From CAVVFX01 sp963747535 (GTDB taxonomy: Bacteria; Acidobacteriota; Terriglobia; Bryobacterales; Bryobacteraceae), in assembly GCA_963747535.1 (NCBI GenBank), contig CAVVFX010000004.1, forward strand, positions 236,741 through 300,740: a DNA stretch of 64,000 nt, read 5' to 3'. The translations under genes and the position numbers were made by a program. Positions 8,393-17,152 of this stretch are shown piece after piece. The notes under the pieces were generated by a model, which had not been told where the DNA came from, made no database searches, and saw only the letters and a program-made list of their open reading frames with translations. The number at the start of each line of letters is the position of its first letter. Within the stretch, counting starts at the first letter, position 1.

Positions 8393-9934
8393 TCAGGACG
8401 TTTTCTTGCTGCCGTAAAACGGATTCGGCCCGTGATGTTTGATGGCCCGCGAGTCCTGCTGCTTGGGATTCAAGGCCTGATCGACAGGCACGCCGCGCGA
8501 CGTTGCCGTTGCAGCAAATGCCTCACCCGTCTCCGCGAGCACCGCCGTCTCTCCGGTCAAGCTCATGATTCGGCGCAGGATCACATCACAGTAGGCAGGA
8601 CTGATTTCACAGCCGTATCCTTTACGGCCAAGCACATGGACAGCAGCCAGCGTGGTGCCGCTGCCGAGGAACGGATCGAACACTACGTCGTCGGTATCAG
8701 TGAATGCCTTGATGAAGAATTCAACCAAAACGCGAGGAAATGGTGCAGAGTGGCTACCTTGGCTGCTCTCCGATTTCACTTCGATCACATTGCTTGGCCG
8801 TGCCAGGCCCACGTGGCGGCCATCGCCATCGCTGGCGCCAGCATTCGACGCCGCGCTCCCGCGGGCACCAGTGCCCAGTAACCCGCTGCCTGACTTCGAC
8901 TTCGGATTGGCTGCAGAATAATCGAAGCAGTCGTCAGACTCGTGGCCGACCGCCTGGGGCCGGAATTTGATCTGCTGCTGGCCGCAGAAATGGAATATCG
9001 GTTCCCATGCATTCTTAAAGCGATTCCCCCAACCGCCTGGCACGCCATTGTCGGTCTTACGCCAGCAGAACTCATCGACGAAGCGCCAGCCCCACTGCCG
9101 TTGATGCGCGATAACCAGATCCTTCACGTAGAGGCTGCGTTCACCGTCGGTGGCATGTTCCTTGATGTTGAGGAAATAGGAACCATCGGTGGCCAGAACT
9201 GCCGCGACGTTGGTAGCGACGTCCCGGAACCACTCGCAATACCTGTCTGGAGGCACCGGTTTGAAGCCACTCGCTGGATCATACTCGCGCTGTGTGGCGT
9301 ATGGTGGCGACGTGATCACGATGTTCGCGCGCGCACCGTCGAGCAGTCGCGCCACCGTGCCGTAATCCCGGCAGTCCCCACAAATCAAACGATGCTTACC
9401 GAGCAGCCAGATGTCGCCGGGCCGGGTCACCGGCTCCGCCGGCGGCTCAAGGATTTCTTCTTCGTCTTCTCCCGACGTCGCCTTCTCGGTTTCAGGTTCG
9501 ATCTCGGCCAGCAGTGCGCGTAGTTCGTCGTCGCTGAAGCCTAGCATCGCGAGCTCGACGTCGGCGTCCTTCAGTTCAACCAGTTCGCCCCGGAGGATCT
9601 CGTCATCCCATCCGGCTTGCTCGGCACTTTTGTTGTCGCAGATGATGTAGGCGCGCTTCTGCGTCTCGCTGAGATGGTCCAGGATCACTACCGGCACATG
9701 CTCAAGCCCCAGCTCGCGCGCCGCGAGCAACCGCCCATGGCCGGCAATGACGCCGGCGTTGGTGTCCACAAGAATTGGGTTCAGGAATCCGAATTCGGCG
9801 ATGCTGGCGGCAATCATGGTTACCTGCTCAGGCGAGTGTGTCCGGGCATTGCGGGCGTATGGCCGGAGCTTGTCGAGCGGCCACAGTTCGATGCACCGCG
9901 CCATCGCGGGCGTAATAGAAATGGGTTCGGTCAT
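8393..9934 (-). CDS. ParB-like domain / DNA methyltransferase fusion (SPPY type)
   Basis: A 513-residue protein with the same plan as the one at 5574-6842 but clearly divergent. A ParB-like domain covers ~18-140 (PYARNARTHSPEQVTMIAAS, GHGRLLAA, CDNKSAEQ), then a methyltransferase with SPPY at 209-212 and AdoMet loop DPFLGSG at ~420-426. SPPY is more usual for N4-cytosine enzymes but occurs in N6-adenine ones, so specificity is open. A low-complexity insert (~345-385, Ser/Gly/Ala rich) separates the two motifs and may be a target-recognition spacer. Two such enzymes in one phage block suggests two methylation specificities. Confidence 0.9.
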   Translation of the reverse strand: MTEPISITPAMARCIELWPLDKLRPYARNARTHSPEQVTMIAASIAEFGFLNPILVDTNAGVIAGHGRLLAARELGLEHVPVVILDHLSETQKRAYIICDNKSAEQAGWDDEILRGELVELKDADVELAMLGFSDDELRALLAEIEPETEKATSGEDEEEILEPPAEPVTRPGDIWLLGKHRLICGDCRDYGTVARLLDGARANIVITSPPYATQREYDPASGFKPVPPDRYCEWFRDVATNVAAVLATDGSYFLNIKEHATDGERSLYVKDLVIAHQRQWGWRFVDEFCWRKTDNGVPGGWGNRFKNAWEPIFHFCGQQQIKFRPQAVGHESDDCFDYSAANPKSKSGSGLLGTGARGSAASNAGASDGDGRHVGLARPSNVIEVKSESSQGSHSAPFPRVLVEFFIKAFTDTDDVVFDPFLGSGTTLAAVHVLGRKGYGCEISPAYCDVILRRIMSLTGETAVLAETGEAFAATATSRGVPVDQALNPKQQDSRAIKHHGPNPFYGSKKTS

Positions 9935-9978
9935 TGAGTCAACGACTGCGGAGTTTTCAGAGAAAACCGATCGATCGG

Positions 9979-10452
9979 CTACTCCGCAACGGTCGCAACG
10001 CGAAGAGTTGCACGGATCTGGCTTACCAGGATCGCCTCGATGTTGGCAGGATCGGATTCATTGGCTAGCATGTGTGCCGTGCGGTGGCCCATCATCATCA
10101 GCGCGCTTTCAATTTCATTTCGGCGGACCAGCCGCCCGCGGCGTTCCTCGATCTCGATCCTGGTAAGTTCAGCCAAGCGACCGTCAAGAAGTGCCGCAGC
10201 CTCCAATGCCCTTTGCAGTCGATCAGTACTCTCGGACGTAGCATAAGACAGCGGCGCCGTTCGGGATTGATCGGTAAACAAACGGCTCTGCATGCGGCCG
10301 AGCCCAGTATTACGTGCCCAGTCTAGATCCGCTTTGGCAACATCGATTCGCCCACTTACCAACTCAATCCGGTCCGAACGAATGGCCTTCTGAACAGCTG
10401 CCTGACTAACGCCACGATGTCTGGCGTAAGCCCTAATGCTCACGAGTGACAC
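9979..10452 (-). CDS. Second Nu1-like small terminase-type protein
   Basis: A 157-residue paralogue of the terminase small subunit at 3312-3839. Both begin with the same DNA-binding motif (IRAYARHRGVSQAAVQKAIR against LRAYARMRGCSLTAVQKAIA) and share WA-(K/R)-NT downstream and an EER-G-(K/R)-L helix. No second large terminase accompanies it; instead it sits beside a methyltransferase and an HNH gene. It could be a duplicated cos-binding protein, a decoy or regulator, or a remnant of another phage. The DNA-binding call is firm, the packaging role is not. Confidence 0.7.
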   Translation of the reverse strand: MSLVSIRAYARHRGVSQAAVQKAIRSDRIELVSGRIDVAKADLDWARNTGLGRMQSRLFTDQSRTAPLSYATSESTDRLQRALEAAALLDGRLAELTRIEIEERRGRLVRRNEIESALMMMGHRTAHMLANESDPANIEAILVSQIRATLRVATVAE

Positions 10453-11060
10453 TAGACTGCCCTCGTGTTATGCGCGATCAAGAACGATCCAAACTCAGAC
10501 GCGCGCTGCTCTGTGGCCTTCGAAAGGCGGAAATTAGTTGCCGCAAACTGTCCGTGCAGCGCGATGGCGGCGAAGTCGTAAGCGAATGCCGCTGCTTCTG
10601 GTGTGGCGAAACCGCCCAACCGGTACGCCACGCCCTCGAAAGTTATCAACGCCCGCCAGCGATTGGCCGATTCGACAAACTGGACCCCTTTGTATTTCTT
10701 GGGCTGCTTGCGCTTAACATTTCGAGAATTTTCGCTGCGCGTTGCCCATCGTAGGTTCGCACGCCGGTTGTCAAGCCGGTTGCGATTGATGTGATCGCAT
10801 TCAAACTTGTCCGGCACTTGCAGGATGATGCGGTGCAAAAACACGCCCACCTGTCGACCCTGATGCCATTCCCAGCGATGGGCGTAGCCGGAAGTAGCAT
10901 GCCACCGCAGTTCGGCCAGCTGGGCATCCTCTTCATCGATCAGTGTGTATGCCAGCACTGCGCCCTGGCGATTCCTCAGCGGAATCCATAAGGCCCCAGG
11001 TACGGGTGCAGGAGGGCGGATCGCGGCTTTCCCACGGAACTGGAATGAATTGTCGGTCAT
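10452..11060 (-). CDS. HNH endonuclease with AP2 DNA-binding domain
   Basis: About 202 residues from MTDNSFQFRG. The centre holds an HNH core (FECDHINRNRLDNRRANLRW) and the C-terminal half an AP2-type DNA-binding domain (KKYKGVQFVESANRWRALIT and GGFATPEAAAFAYDFAAIAL). HNH-AP2 proteins are homing endonucleases common on phages. It overlaps the Nu1-like gene's start by one base. The ATG at 11060 is preferred since the longer reading adds 27 residues unlike the family. It is the last clearly phage-type gene before the exopolysaccharide locus. Confidence 0.88.
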   Translation of the reverse strand: MTDNSFQFRGKAAIRPPAPVPGALWIPLRNRQGAVLAYTLIDEEDAQLAELRWHATSGYAHRWEWHQGRQVGVFLHRIILQVPDKFECDHINRNRLDNRRANLRWATRSENSRNVKRKQPKKYKGVQFVESANRWRALITFEGVAYRLGGFATPEAAAFAYDFAAIALHGQFAATNFRLSKATEQRASEFGSFLIAHNTRAV

Positions 11061-11431
11061 CGCCAACGTATCTCTGCTCTGCACCTTGGGGGCCTGATTC
11101 CTCAACAGATCAGCATGTTGCTGGTGACCACCACTGACCACCGACCACCTGCTATGGGCAGGTAACTAGGCAACCTGCGCACTACGGCAATCCGCTTTTC
11201 GCCGCTTGGGTTTCAGGTCCCAAAAATTGCTGCGGGCTCATGCCTCGCACGGCTTGCGCTCCTTCGCGAGAACGATTAGCCGGTGGACTTGGCTGCCGGT
11301 GTACGGCGAAGGACATCTCCGCCAACTCCCGCAGTTCGCGCCGGAACGGCCAGCCGCTACCAGTTGGCTTGAGGCCACGCTCGACAGCGACATGCCTACC
11401 GCCTTTGCTGTTCTTGCGCATCCTCATCTCG
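11061..11431. other. Region without a convincing gene
   Basis: Between the HNH-AP2 gene and the zinc-ribbon reading frames. Open frames exist on both strands but have no recognisable motifs and poor-looking composition. This is close to the transition from phage-type to exopolysaccharide-type genes; no attachment-site repeat was found by eye. Confidence 0.5.
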
Positions 11432-12031
11432 TCACCACACAATCCCGCGCACCAAAAATTGCGCGTGCGCATTTTCCGCTTGCGATTCTCTGGCGCTTCT
11501 ATCTTTCCGCTCCGGAAAGATGCTTCCTCTCCGCTGACAGAGCGACTTGGCGCACTCGCCATGCGTCCGGTGCAACGTCCCGCGGGGAGTGTTGGCTGGG
11601 TGTGATCTCACTGACGTCGCCCGTCGCGCCGCAATCGAGGCACCGGAAGCACTCGCCGGCGTCGTGATATCCCGTCTCGCGACAAGTACCGTAACCTTCT
11701 GAACTTCGGCAACAGACATGCGACTGGTCGGACGTTCCAGGTGGTCATTCGCCATGTAGTCCAGGCAGATGGCAAAAACGCCGAGGACCAGCAGAAAGAT
11801 CGCGGAATTGACAATGGCGCGCTTTCGGCGTTTCCAAAAGGAACGAACGGCGCGGCGATGCCGGCGGTGGCCCGCTGGAGGTTGGGCAGACGAGGCCGCG
11901 TAGAATCGGATTCTACAATCCCTGCAACGGTAGGGAACCAGCCCCTGCCCGGCGCGGACCGCATCCATCGGTTCGCTCTGATGTGAAGGACGAACACGCT
12001 TGCTTCCGCATGATTCGCACTTAGTAGTCAC
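11432..12031 (-). CDS. Zinc-ribbon membrane protein at the end of the EPS operon
   Basis: A 199-residue reading. The N-terminal half looks real: a four-cysteine zinc ribbon (KCESCGSKRVRP...YRCRDCRIRFY, residues ~4-43), a basic stretch, then one membrane segment (NSAIFLLVLGVFAICLDYM, ~75-93). Small proteins of this kind occur in acidobacterial exopolysaccharide loci near the initiating transferase. From about residue 110 the sequence is arginine/serine-rich and featureless and overlaps another plausible frame, so the natural C-terminus may have been replaced. It starts 4 bases past the WbaP-type gene. Role unknown. Confidence 0.5.
   Translation of the reverse strand: MTTKCESCGSKRVRPSHQSEPMDAVRAGQGLVPYRCRDCRIRFYAASSAQPPAGHRRHRRAVRSFWKRRKRAIVNSAIFLLVLGVFAICLDYMANDHLERPTSRMSVAEVQKVTVLVARRDITTPASASGASIAARRATSVRSHPANTPRGTLHRTHGECAKSLCQRRGSIFPERKDRSARESQAENAHAQFLVRGIVW
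11499..11742 (-). pseudogene. Possible zinc-ribbon gene remnant in a second frame
   Basis: On the minus strand an open frame between stops reads CRETGYHDAGECFRCLDCG followed by ATGDVSEITPSQHSPRD, with two CxxC pairs like small phage zinc-ribbon proteins (DAGECFRCLDCG is a typical look). It has no ATG start and overlaps, in a different frame, the C-terminal part of the membrane protein at 11432-12031. Either this is the 3' end of a gene cut off by the rearrangement that joined phage and exopolysaccharide DNA, or the resemblance is chance. Confidence 0.3.
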
Positions 12032-12035
12032 GATG

Positions 12036-13493
12036 CTAATATGCGCCTTCCGTCAGGAGCACGGTTTTCACGGTCCTGACTAATATATACAGATCCAGCC
12101 AGACCGACCAATTGCGAACATAGTATTCGTCGAATTTGACTCGTTCCTCATAACTGGTGTCATTTCGGCCGGAGATCTGCCACATGCCCGTGATCCCGGG
12201 CCGCACTTTGCAATATAGTTCGAAGCGCTTTCCGTACTTCGGGATTTCTGCCTGTACGATAGGCCGCGGACCGACGAGGCTCATTTCACCTCGAAGCACG
12301 TTCCAGATTTGCGGTAGCTCATCGAGGCTCGTTTTCCTCAGGAACTTACCCACGCGCGTCACACGCGGATCGTTCTTCAGTTTGTGGTCGCGTCGCCATT
12401 GCGCCCGAAGCTCGGGATCGCGCTTCAGATAGGATTCGAGCACTTCGTCAGCATTTTGCACCATGGTGCGGAACTTCCAGGCGGTAAATCCGCCGCGGCC
12501 AAACCCAATGCGCTTTTGGCCGTAAAACACTGGTCCCCTGGACGTGCTCCGCACAAGCGCGTAGAGAATTACAAACACGGGGAGCAGCAAGAGAGCGCCG
12601 CTGATACCCGTCACGAGATCGAATCCTCGTTTGAGCAGTTGTGGCAACCTGTGCGCCAGAATCTGGGTCACTTCAAATCCCACAACGCCGCCCATATGTT
12701 TAGCCGACACCCACATGCTGGAAAATTCAAAGAAGTCCGGAATCAAAAGGACGTGAGAGAAGTCGCCGACCCAGTCGGAGACCACGTCGGTCAGTTGCTG
12801 GCTGGACAGACCGGGCATCGTCACGATTGCATAACATGACTTGTGCCTTCGCGCAAATAAAGGCGCCAGCGACAGATCGCCCTGCACGATTTGTGAGGAT
12901 AGATCGTGCGGCAAGTTGACTTGATGTCGCCGATCCAGCATTGCAACCGGACGAAATCCCAGGTGGGGCTGGGCAAGCAGCATTGTGAGCACGCCCCGCC
13001 CGCTTTCGCCACCTCCGATGATCACAGTAGGGATTCCCCACCAGGCGTGCCGCGAACACCATCGGCGAACGGCGAACCTGAATGTTACAACCAGAGCTAC
13101 GCTGAGAGGGGCTGCAAAGAGAAGGATGACACGCGAATAGAAGGACGTTTCCTTCTCAAGAAACGTAGCCGCGATCATCATCGCATAGGAGATTGCGGTC
13201 CCCACAACAATGCGCCTGAATTCGGATACGGGATTGACGCCGATTCCCGGATAGAGTCCCATGGCCGAAAAGACAAAGAAGAAGAGAAGGACCACCGGTC
13301 CGAACGGCAAGCAGTCCGCGAGCGTGAACCGACCGCTGAAGGCCCCGCGAACTAGTACTGCAGCGCCGCTTGCAAGCAAAAAAGCCATTAGGTCGGCCGT
13401 GAGGAATGAAATCATAGTTGCCCAACGTCGGCAGGGAAGAATTGGAACACCGACGGCGGGTAAGCCTGGGGCGGTAGTGGTTAAGGAACTCAT
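12036..13493 (-). CDS. Undecaprenyl-phosphate sugar phosphotransferase, WbaP type
   Basis: A 485-residue polyprenyl glycosylphosphotransferase that starts repeat-unit assembly by moving a sugar-1-phosphate from UDP-sugar to undecaprenyl phosphate at the inner membrane. Several hydrophobic segments lie in residues ~25-145, a CoA-binding-like region follows (WWGIPTVIIGGGESGRGVL, ~150-170), and the catalytic half begins KRGFDLVTGISGALLLLPVF with FRTM, NDPRVTRVGKFLRKTSLDEL, GPRP and PGITGMWQISGR motifs. AGGAG lies 8 bases before the ATG. It is the last core enzyme of the operon. Glucose or galactose as the first sugar cannot be decided. Confidence 0.93.
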   Translation of the reverse strand: MSSLTTTAPGLPAVGVPILPCRRWATMISFLTADLMAFLLASGAAVLVRGAFSGRFTLADCLPFGPVVLLFFFVFSAMGLYPGIGVNPVSEFRRIVVGTAISYAMMIAATFLEKETSFYSRVILLFAAPLSVALVVTFRFAVRRWCSRHAWWGIPTVIIGGGESGRGVLTMLLAQPHLGFRPVAMLDRRHQVNLPHDLSSQIVQGDLSLAPLFARRHKSCYAIVTMPGLSSQQLTDVVSDWVGDFSHVLLIPDFFEFSSMWVSAKHMGGVVGFEVTQILAHRLPQLLKRGFDLVTGISGALLLLPVFVILYALVRSTSRGPVFYGQKRIGFGRGGFTAWKFRTMVQNADEVLESYLKRDPELRAQWRRDHKLKNDPRVTRVGKFLRKTSLDELPQIWNVLRGEMSLVGPRPIVQAEIPKYGKRFELYCKVRPGITGMWQISGRNDTSYEERVKFDEYYVRNWSVWLDLYILVRTVKTVLLTEGAY

Positions 13494-13606
13494 CGTCAGC
13501 TTACTCCTGGAGAAAGGTTGGATTTAACAAACAACGGATAGGCCCGGCCGAGCACCAGACCTTATGACAAACGAGGTGCATCGTCCGCAGGTGGACGATT
13601 GCGCGA

Positions 13607-14575
13607 TCAGATACGGCAAGCCCATTCGCGGTTGGCCAGATACCACTGCAAGGCGCCGCAGATTCCTTCGTCCAGTCCTACGGAAGGCTCCCAATTGAGC
13701 TCTTCCCGGGCCCGCGTAACGTTCGCCCAGGTCGCGGAAACATCAGTGGGATCGGCGGGCTGGCGATGAATGACAGCCTTCAAACACGACAACTTTTCAA
13801 TGGTCTCGATTATCAGATTCAGCTTTACCGGATGATTCGCCCCCAGATTGTAGACGCGATATCCGGTGGGCCGTAGAGCGGCGACCACTCCTCTGGCAAT
13901 GTCTCGCACAAACGAAAAATCTCGCACCTGATTCCCATCACCCAAAAGAGTGAGGGGTTGACCCTCCACTATCGCCTTGATGAAGCGAAACATGCTCATA
14001 TCAGGGCGGCCGGCCGGCCCGTACACCGTGAAAAACCGAAGGAGTGAAATATCCAGTCGATAAAGGTGGTGGTACGTGAAGCACAGTTCTTCGCCGGCTT
14101 TCTTTGATGCTGCATAGGGAGACAAAGGCCGATTGGTGTCGGCGTCCTCCCGGTACGGCATTGGATTGTGCTCACCATACACACTGGAGCTCGACGCAGC
14201 TACGAGCTTTGGAATCCCTAAGTTTCTGCAAACATCGAGGACATTCAGCGTCCCCAGGACATTCGTCTCGAAGTAAGCGCGCGGGCTCTGAACACTGGGC
14301 CGCACTCCGGCGCGAGCAGCTAAATGGATGACGCCGTCCAGGGGACCGAAGCCCTCAACGAGATCATGAAACTGACCGGTGCGTTCGATATCGAACTCGT
14401 GAAAGTGGAAATCGCTCGACAGCGTTAGCTGTTCGAGACGCCACCGCTTTAAAGCCGGATTATAAAAGTCGCTCAGGTTATCCACACAGTGAACGGTGTG
14501 GCCTTGGGCCAACAACAGTTCGGCAACATGAGAGCCAATAAACCCAGCACCGCCCAAAACAAGATACTTCGACAA
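13607..14575 (-). CDS. NAD-dependent epimerase/dehydratase (UDP-sugar epimerase)
   Basis: A 322-residue short-chain dehydrogenase of the extended type. A TTG start at 14575 is chosen: it is preceded by AAGGAG and immediately gives LSKYLVLGGAGFIGSH, the NAD-binding GxxGxxG; the longer ATG reading overlaps the previous gene with no family likeness. The catalytic YAASK (SPYAASKKAGEE) and Ser in SSSSVYG are present. The sequence is most like UDP-glucuronate or UDP-glucose 4-epimerases (RPDMSMFRFIKAI). It supplies a nucleotide sugar for the exopolysaccharide repeat. Confidence 0.9.
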   Translation of the reverse strand: MSKYLVLGGAGFIGSHVAELLLAQGHTVHCVDNLSDFYNPALKRWRLEQLTLSSDFHFHEFDIERTGQFHDLVEGFGPLDGVIHLAARAGVRPSVQSPRAYFETNVLGTLNVLDVCRNLGIPKLVAASSSSVYGEHNPMPYREDADTNRPLSPYAASKKAGEELCFTYHHLYRLDISLLRFFTVYGPAGRPDMSMFRFIKAIVEGQPLTLLGDGNQVRDFSFVRDIARGVVAALRPTGYRVYNLGANHPVKLNLIIETIEKLSCLKAVIHRQPADPTDVSATWANVTRAREELNWEPSVGLDEGICGALQWYLANREWACRI

Positions 14576-14600
14576 GCTACATTCTCCTTTTCGTTTAACA

Positions 14601-15722
14601 CTAAGTTCGTTCCGCCGCCAATCCGAAAACGTCTTCAGACGGCATAACTTCGCCATAGACCGCCGCGGTTTTGGCCAACATCCTATGCAGCGTGAAATCC
14701 TTCTCATAGCGTGTCCGGCCTGCCCGGCCGAAATTACCGCGCAGTTCCCGATTCCGTATCAGTTTCAAGAGTTCAGCTCGCAATTTGTCTGCATTTCCGA
14801 CGGGAACCAGAAAACCGGTCACGTTGTCCTCGACCGCTTCACTTACTCCGCCAACATGACTCGCTACTACCGGAAGGCCCGCACGCATGGCCTCGAGAAT
14901 GCTTAGCGGCAATCCTTCCCACTTCGTGCTCAGAACAAACATGTGAGCCCGAGCCAGCAGCTCGGCAACATCGCTTCTGTCGCCGAGAAAATTTACGCGA
15001 TCCGTCAACCCGAACTCGCGGGCAGTGTTCTGCGCGTGCAGCAAGGTTGGACCATCGCCGACAAAATCCAGTTCGAAGTCCTCGTTGACGGTAGACAAGG
15101 CGCGCAGTAGGAGCATCTGATCCTTTTGCTCGGCGAATCGCGCGACCATCACAATACGGACTCGTCCGGCGAAACCCGCGCCGGCCCGATGCCTCGTGTC
15201 GGGAATTCCGTTCCACACCGTGGTTATGCTGCGCTCCCGCCCGACGCCCCGCGAAAGCGCCAGCAGACGGTTGCTCTCAGAGACGGTAATGATCCGCGAG
15301 CCGAGTCCGGCGATGCGTTCGAGCGGCAACGCAATGAGTGTTTGTTTGCGGCTGATACCCTCGGCAAAACTCCAGGTGTGGGCCGTGAACACTACCGGAA
15401 TACCCGCGACGGCGCCAACGAACCTGGCCAGAAGACCGGCCTTTGACGTGTGGGCGTGGACGAGGTCGGGTCTCAGCCTCTTGAGCAACGCATGGATTTC
15501 CACAACGGCGCGAAGGTCCTTCCAGGGTGCGATGGGCTGGACCATACTCGGGATGAGGTGAACGGCAATACCGAGGCTCCGCGCCTCCTCGCAGAGAAAG
15601 CCCTCCTCGCCTGTGGCGAGATGGCATTCATGACTGGACTGGAAGCCGCGAAGCAAATCGCGCACATGTACCTGACCTCCGCCGCGTTCTGCGCGCGTGA
15701 CGACGTAGAGTATTTTTTTCAT
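14601..15722 (-). CDS. Glycosyltransferase family 4 (GT-B)
   Basis: A 373-residue cytoplasmic or membrane-edge transferase. The N-terminus has the GT4 donor-side pattern (RAERGGGQVHVRDLLRGF), LVHAHTSKAGLLAR near 90, and the C-terminal half carries MVARFAEQKD, FVGDGP and the retaining EX7E nucleotide-sugar motif (KWEGLPLSILEAMRAGLPVV). It should add a sugar to the lipid-linked repeat. Donor and linkage cannot be read from sequence. Confidence 0.9.
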   Translation of the reverse strand: MKKILYVVTRAERGGGQVHVRDLLRGFQSSHECHLATGEEGFLCEEARSLGIAVHLIPSMVQPIAPWKDLRAVVEIHALLKRLRPDLVHAHTSKAGLLARFVGAVAGIPVVFTAHTWSFAEGISRKQTLIALPLERIAGLGSRIITVSESNRLLALSRGVGRERSITTVWNGIPDTRHRAGAGFAGRVRIVMVARFAEQKDQMLLLRALSTVNEDFELDFVGDGPTLLHAQNTAREFGLTDRVNFLGDRSDVAELLARAHMFVLSTKWEGLPLSILEAMRAGLPVVASHVGGVSEAVEDNVTGFLVPVGNADKLRAELLKLIRNRELRGNFGRAGRTRYEKDFTLHRMLAKTAAVYGEVMPSEDVFGLAAERT

Positions 15723-15823
15723 AGGAATCCGGTCGGCGCCGCGAGCCGCGGCGCCCAGTTGAAATTGCGATTTAGGTTGAACGAGTAAAGATTGGCCTTA
15801 GATCAGAGAGCGCCCGGGAGGCG

Positions 15824-17128
15824 TCAACTTGCCACGGAGGTTTGGCTTACTCGTGACTGCTCTTCAGGTCTTCTGTAGTGCAGAGCAGTTAATGCTCTAA
15901 TCGTCGAGTAAAACTCGACTCGTTTCTTCGCCAATACCGCGGCGGAATAGGTCGCGGCGACGCGTAGACACCGGGCTGACATCTCCGAGAGTCTGTTCTG
16001 GTTGGACAGAACGGAGATGAGCTTTTCAGCCAACATTCTTGGATGATTCGGCGGAACCATCTCTTCCGCGTTGAGTAATTCGGGTATCCCGCCCACCGTT
16101 GATCCTACACAGGGAATGCCTCTTGCCATGGCTTCCAGCATCGCGCGAGGTAACCCTTCTGCCCGGGACGGCAGCACGAACAGATCGGCTGCATCCAGCT
16201 CGTTTCTTACTGTTTCCCCCGCTGGCAGAGCGCCCGTAAAGCGAACCTGGCCATGAATACCCATGTGCTCGCACTTCCGCTGTAAGATCTCTTGATATTT
16301 ACCGGATCCGATGACGACAAGCTCGAGTTCCACCCCGCTCCTCTTGCAATATTCAATCGCCTCTATAAGTGTGTCCGGGCCCTTATAAAGCGACTCGAGC
16401 GTACCTACAAACACCGCGCGCATGCGACGGTGACCGGCGCTTGCAGGGCGTTGACCCATAGTGAAGCTCTCCCTCGGCAGTTCTACATCCGAAAACGAGG
16501 TCGCGAACTGCTGGCCAGCCCTCTGAAAGTCCGCGAAGGATTCAGGGCGCAGCGAAACGCTGGAAAAATTCGTGGAATAATGCTTCCGATCTGGAGGATA
16601 GCGCCGTTGAAGCGCCTCCCGGGTCACGTAGCTCACCGCCATAGCGCGCCGGCATTGAGACTTCAGCCGGGCGGCGAAATACAAGCGGGCGATCGGGGCG
16701 ACAGGATGTCTGTTGGCACGGTGCGAGAGGACATCAATTGGGTCGGCTACAACTTCCAATGCGAACGGTTGTCTGCGACGGGTCAACCATCCCTCGACGG
16801 AATTAGCGATTTGACTATGCACTCTCAGGATTGCCGCATCGCCCGGCTCAACTGCCCTCTCTGCCCGGTTACTCACCCGCTTGCACTGGCTCGCGAACTC
16901 AAAGGGCCCCTTGTAGGCAGGCATGGCGAATACCTCGACACCAGGCCCATCGACGGCCCGGTATTGGGCCTCGACCCGTTCGACAGGGAACACTCTTGCA
17001 ATCACTCTTACCCGGTCGAACACCTCCAGATAATTCTTGAAAAACTCATACGGGAACTGAGTGACGGTCCAGGTGCGGCCGTCGGGCGTGCCTAGGAATC
17101 GGTGCTCCAGCGTGACGCATGCTCTCAT
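15824..17128 (-). CDS. Glycosyltransferase family 4 (GT-B), second
   Basis: A 434-residue GT-B enzyme. The C-terminal half has FVGTLESLYKGPDTLIEAIE, VIGSGKYQ, and the EX7E motif in SRAEGLPRAMLEAMARGIPC with VGSTVGGIPELL. The N-terminal half (~1-210) is less conserved, as expected of the acceptor domain. It lies in the operon between acyltransferase and the other transferase. Acceptor and donor unknown. Confidence 0.87.
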   Translation of the reverse strand: MRACVTLEHRFLGTPDGRTWTVTQFPYEFFKNYLEVFDRVRVIARVFPVERVEAQYRAVDGPGVEVFAMPAYKGPFEFASQCKRVSNRAERAVEPGDAAILRVHSQIANSVEGWLTRRRQPFALEVVADPIDVLSHRANRHPVAPIARLYFAARLKSQCRRAMAVSYVTREALQRRYPPDRKHYSTNFSSVSLRPESFADFQRAGQQFATSFSDVELPRESFTMGQRPASAGHRRMRAVFVGTLESLYKGPDTLIEAIEYCKRSGVELELVVIGSGKYQEILQRKCEHMGIHGQVRFTGALPAGETVRNELDAADLFVLPSRAEGLPRAMLEAMARGIPCVGSTVGGIPELLNAEEMVPPNHPRMLAEKLISVLSNQNRLSEMSARCLRVAATYSAAVLAKKRVEFYSTIRALTALHYRRPEEQSRVSQTSVAS

Positions 17129-17152
17129 TTGATATCTCCAGAAACGCTTTGA

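Noticed and set aside
11206..11667. 153-residue plus-strand frame near the phage/EPS boundary
   Set aside because: No domain, poor start context, and overlaps better minus-strand frames.
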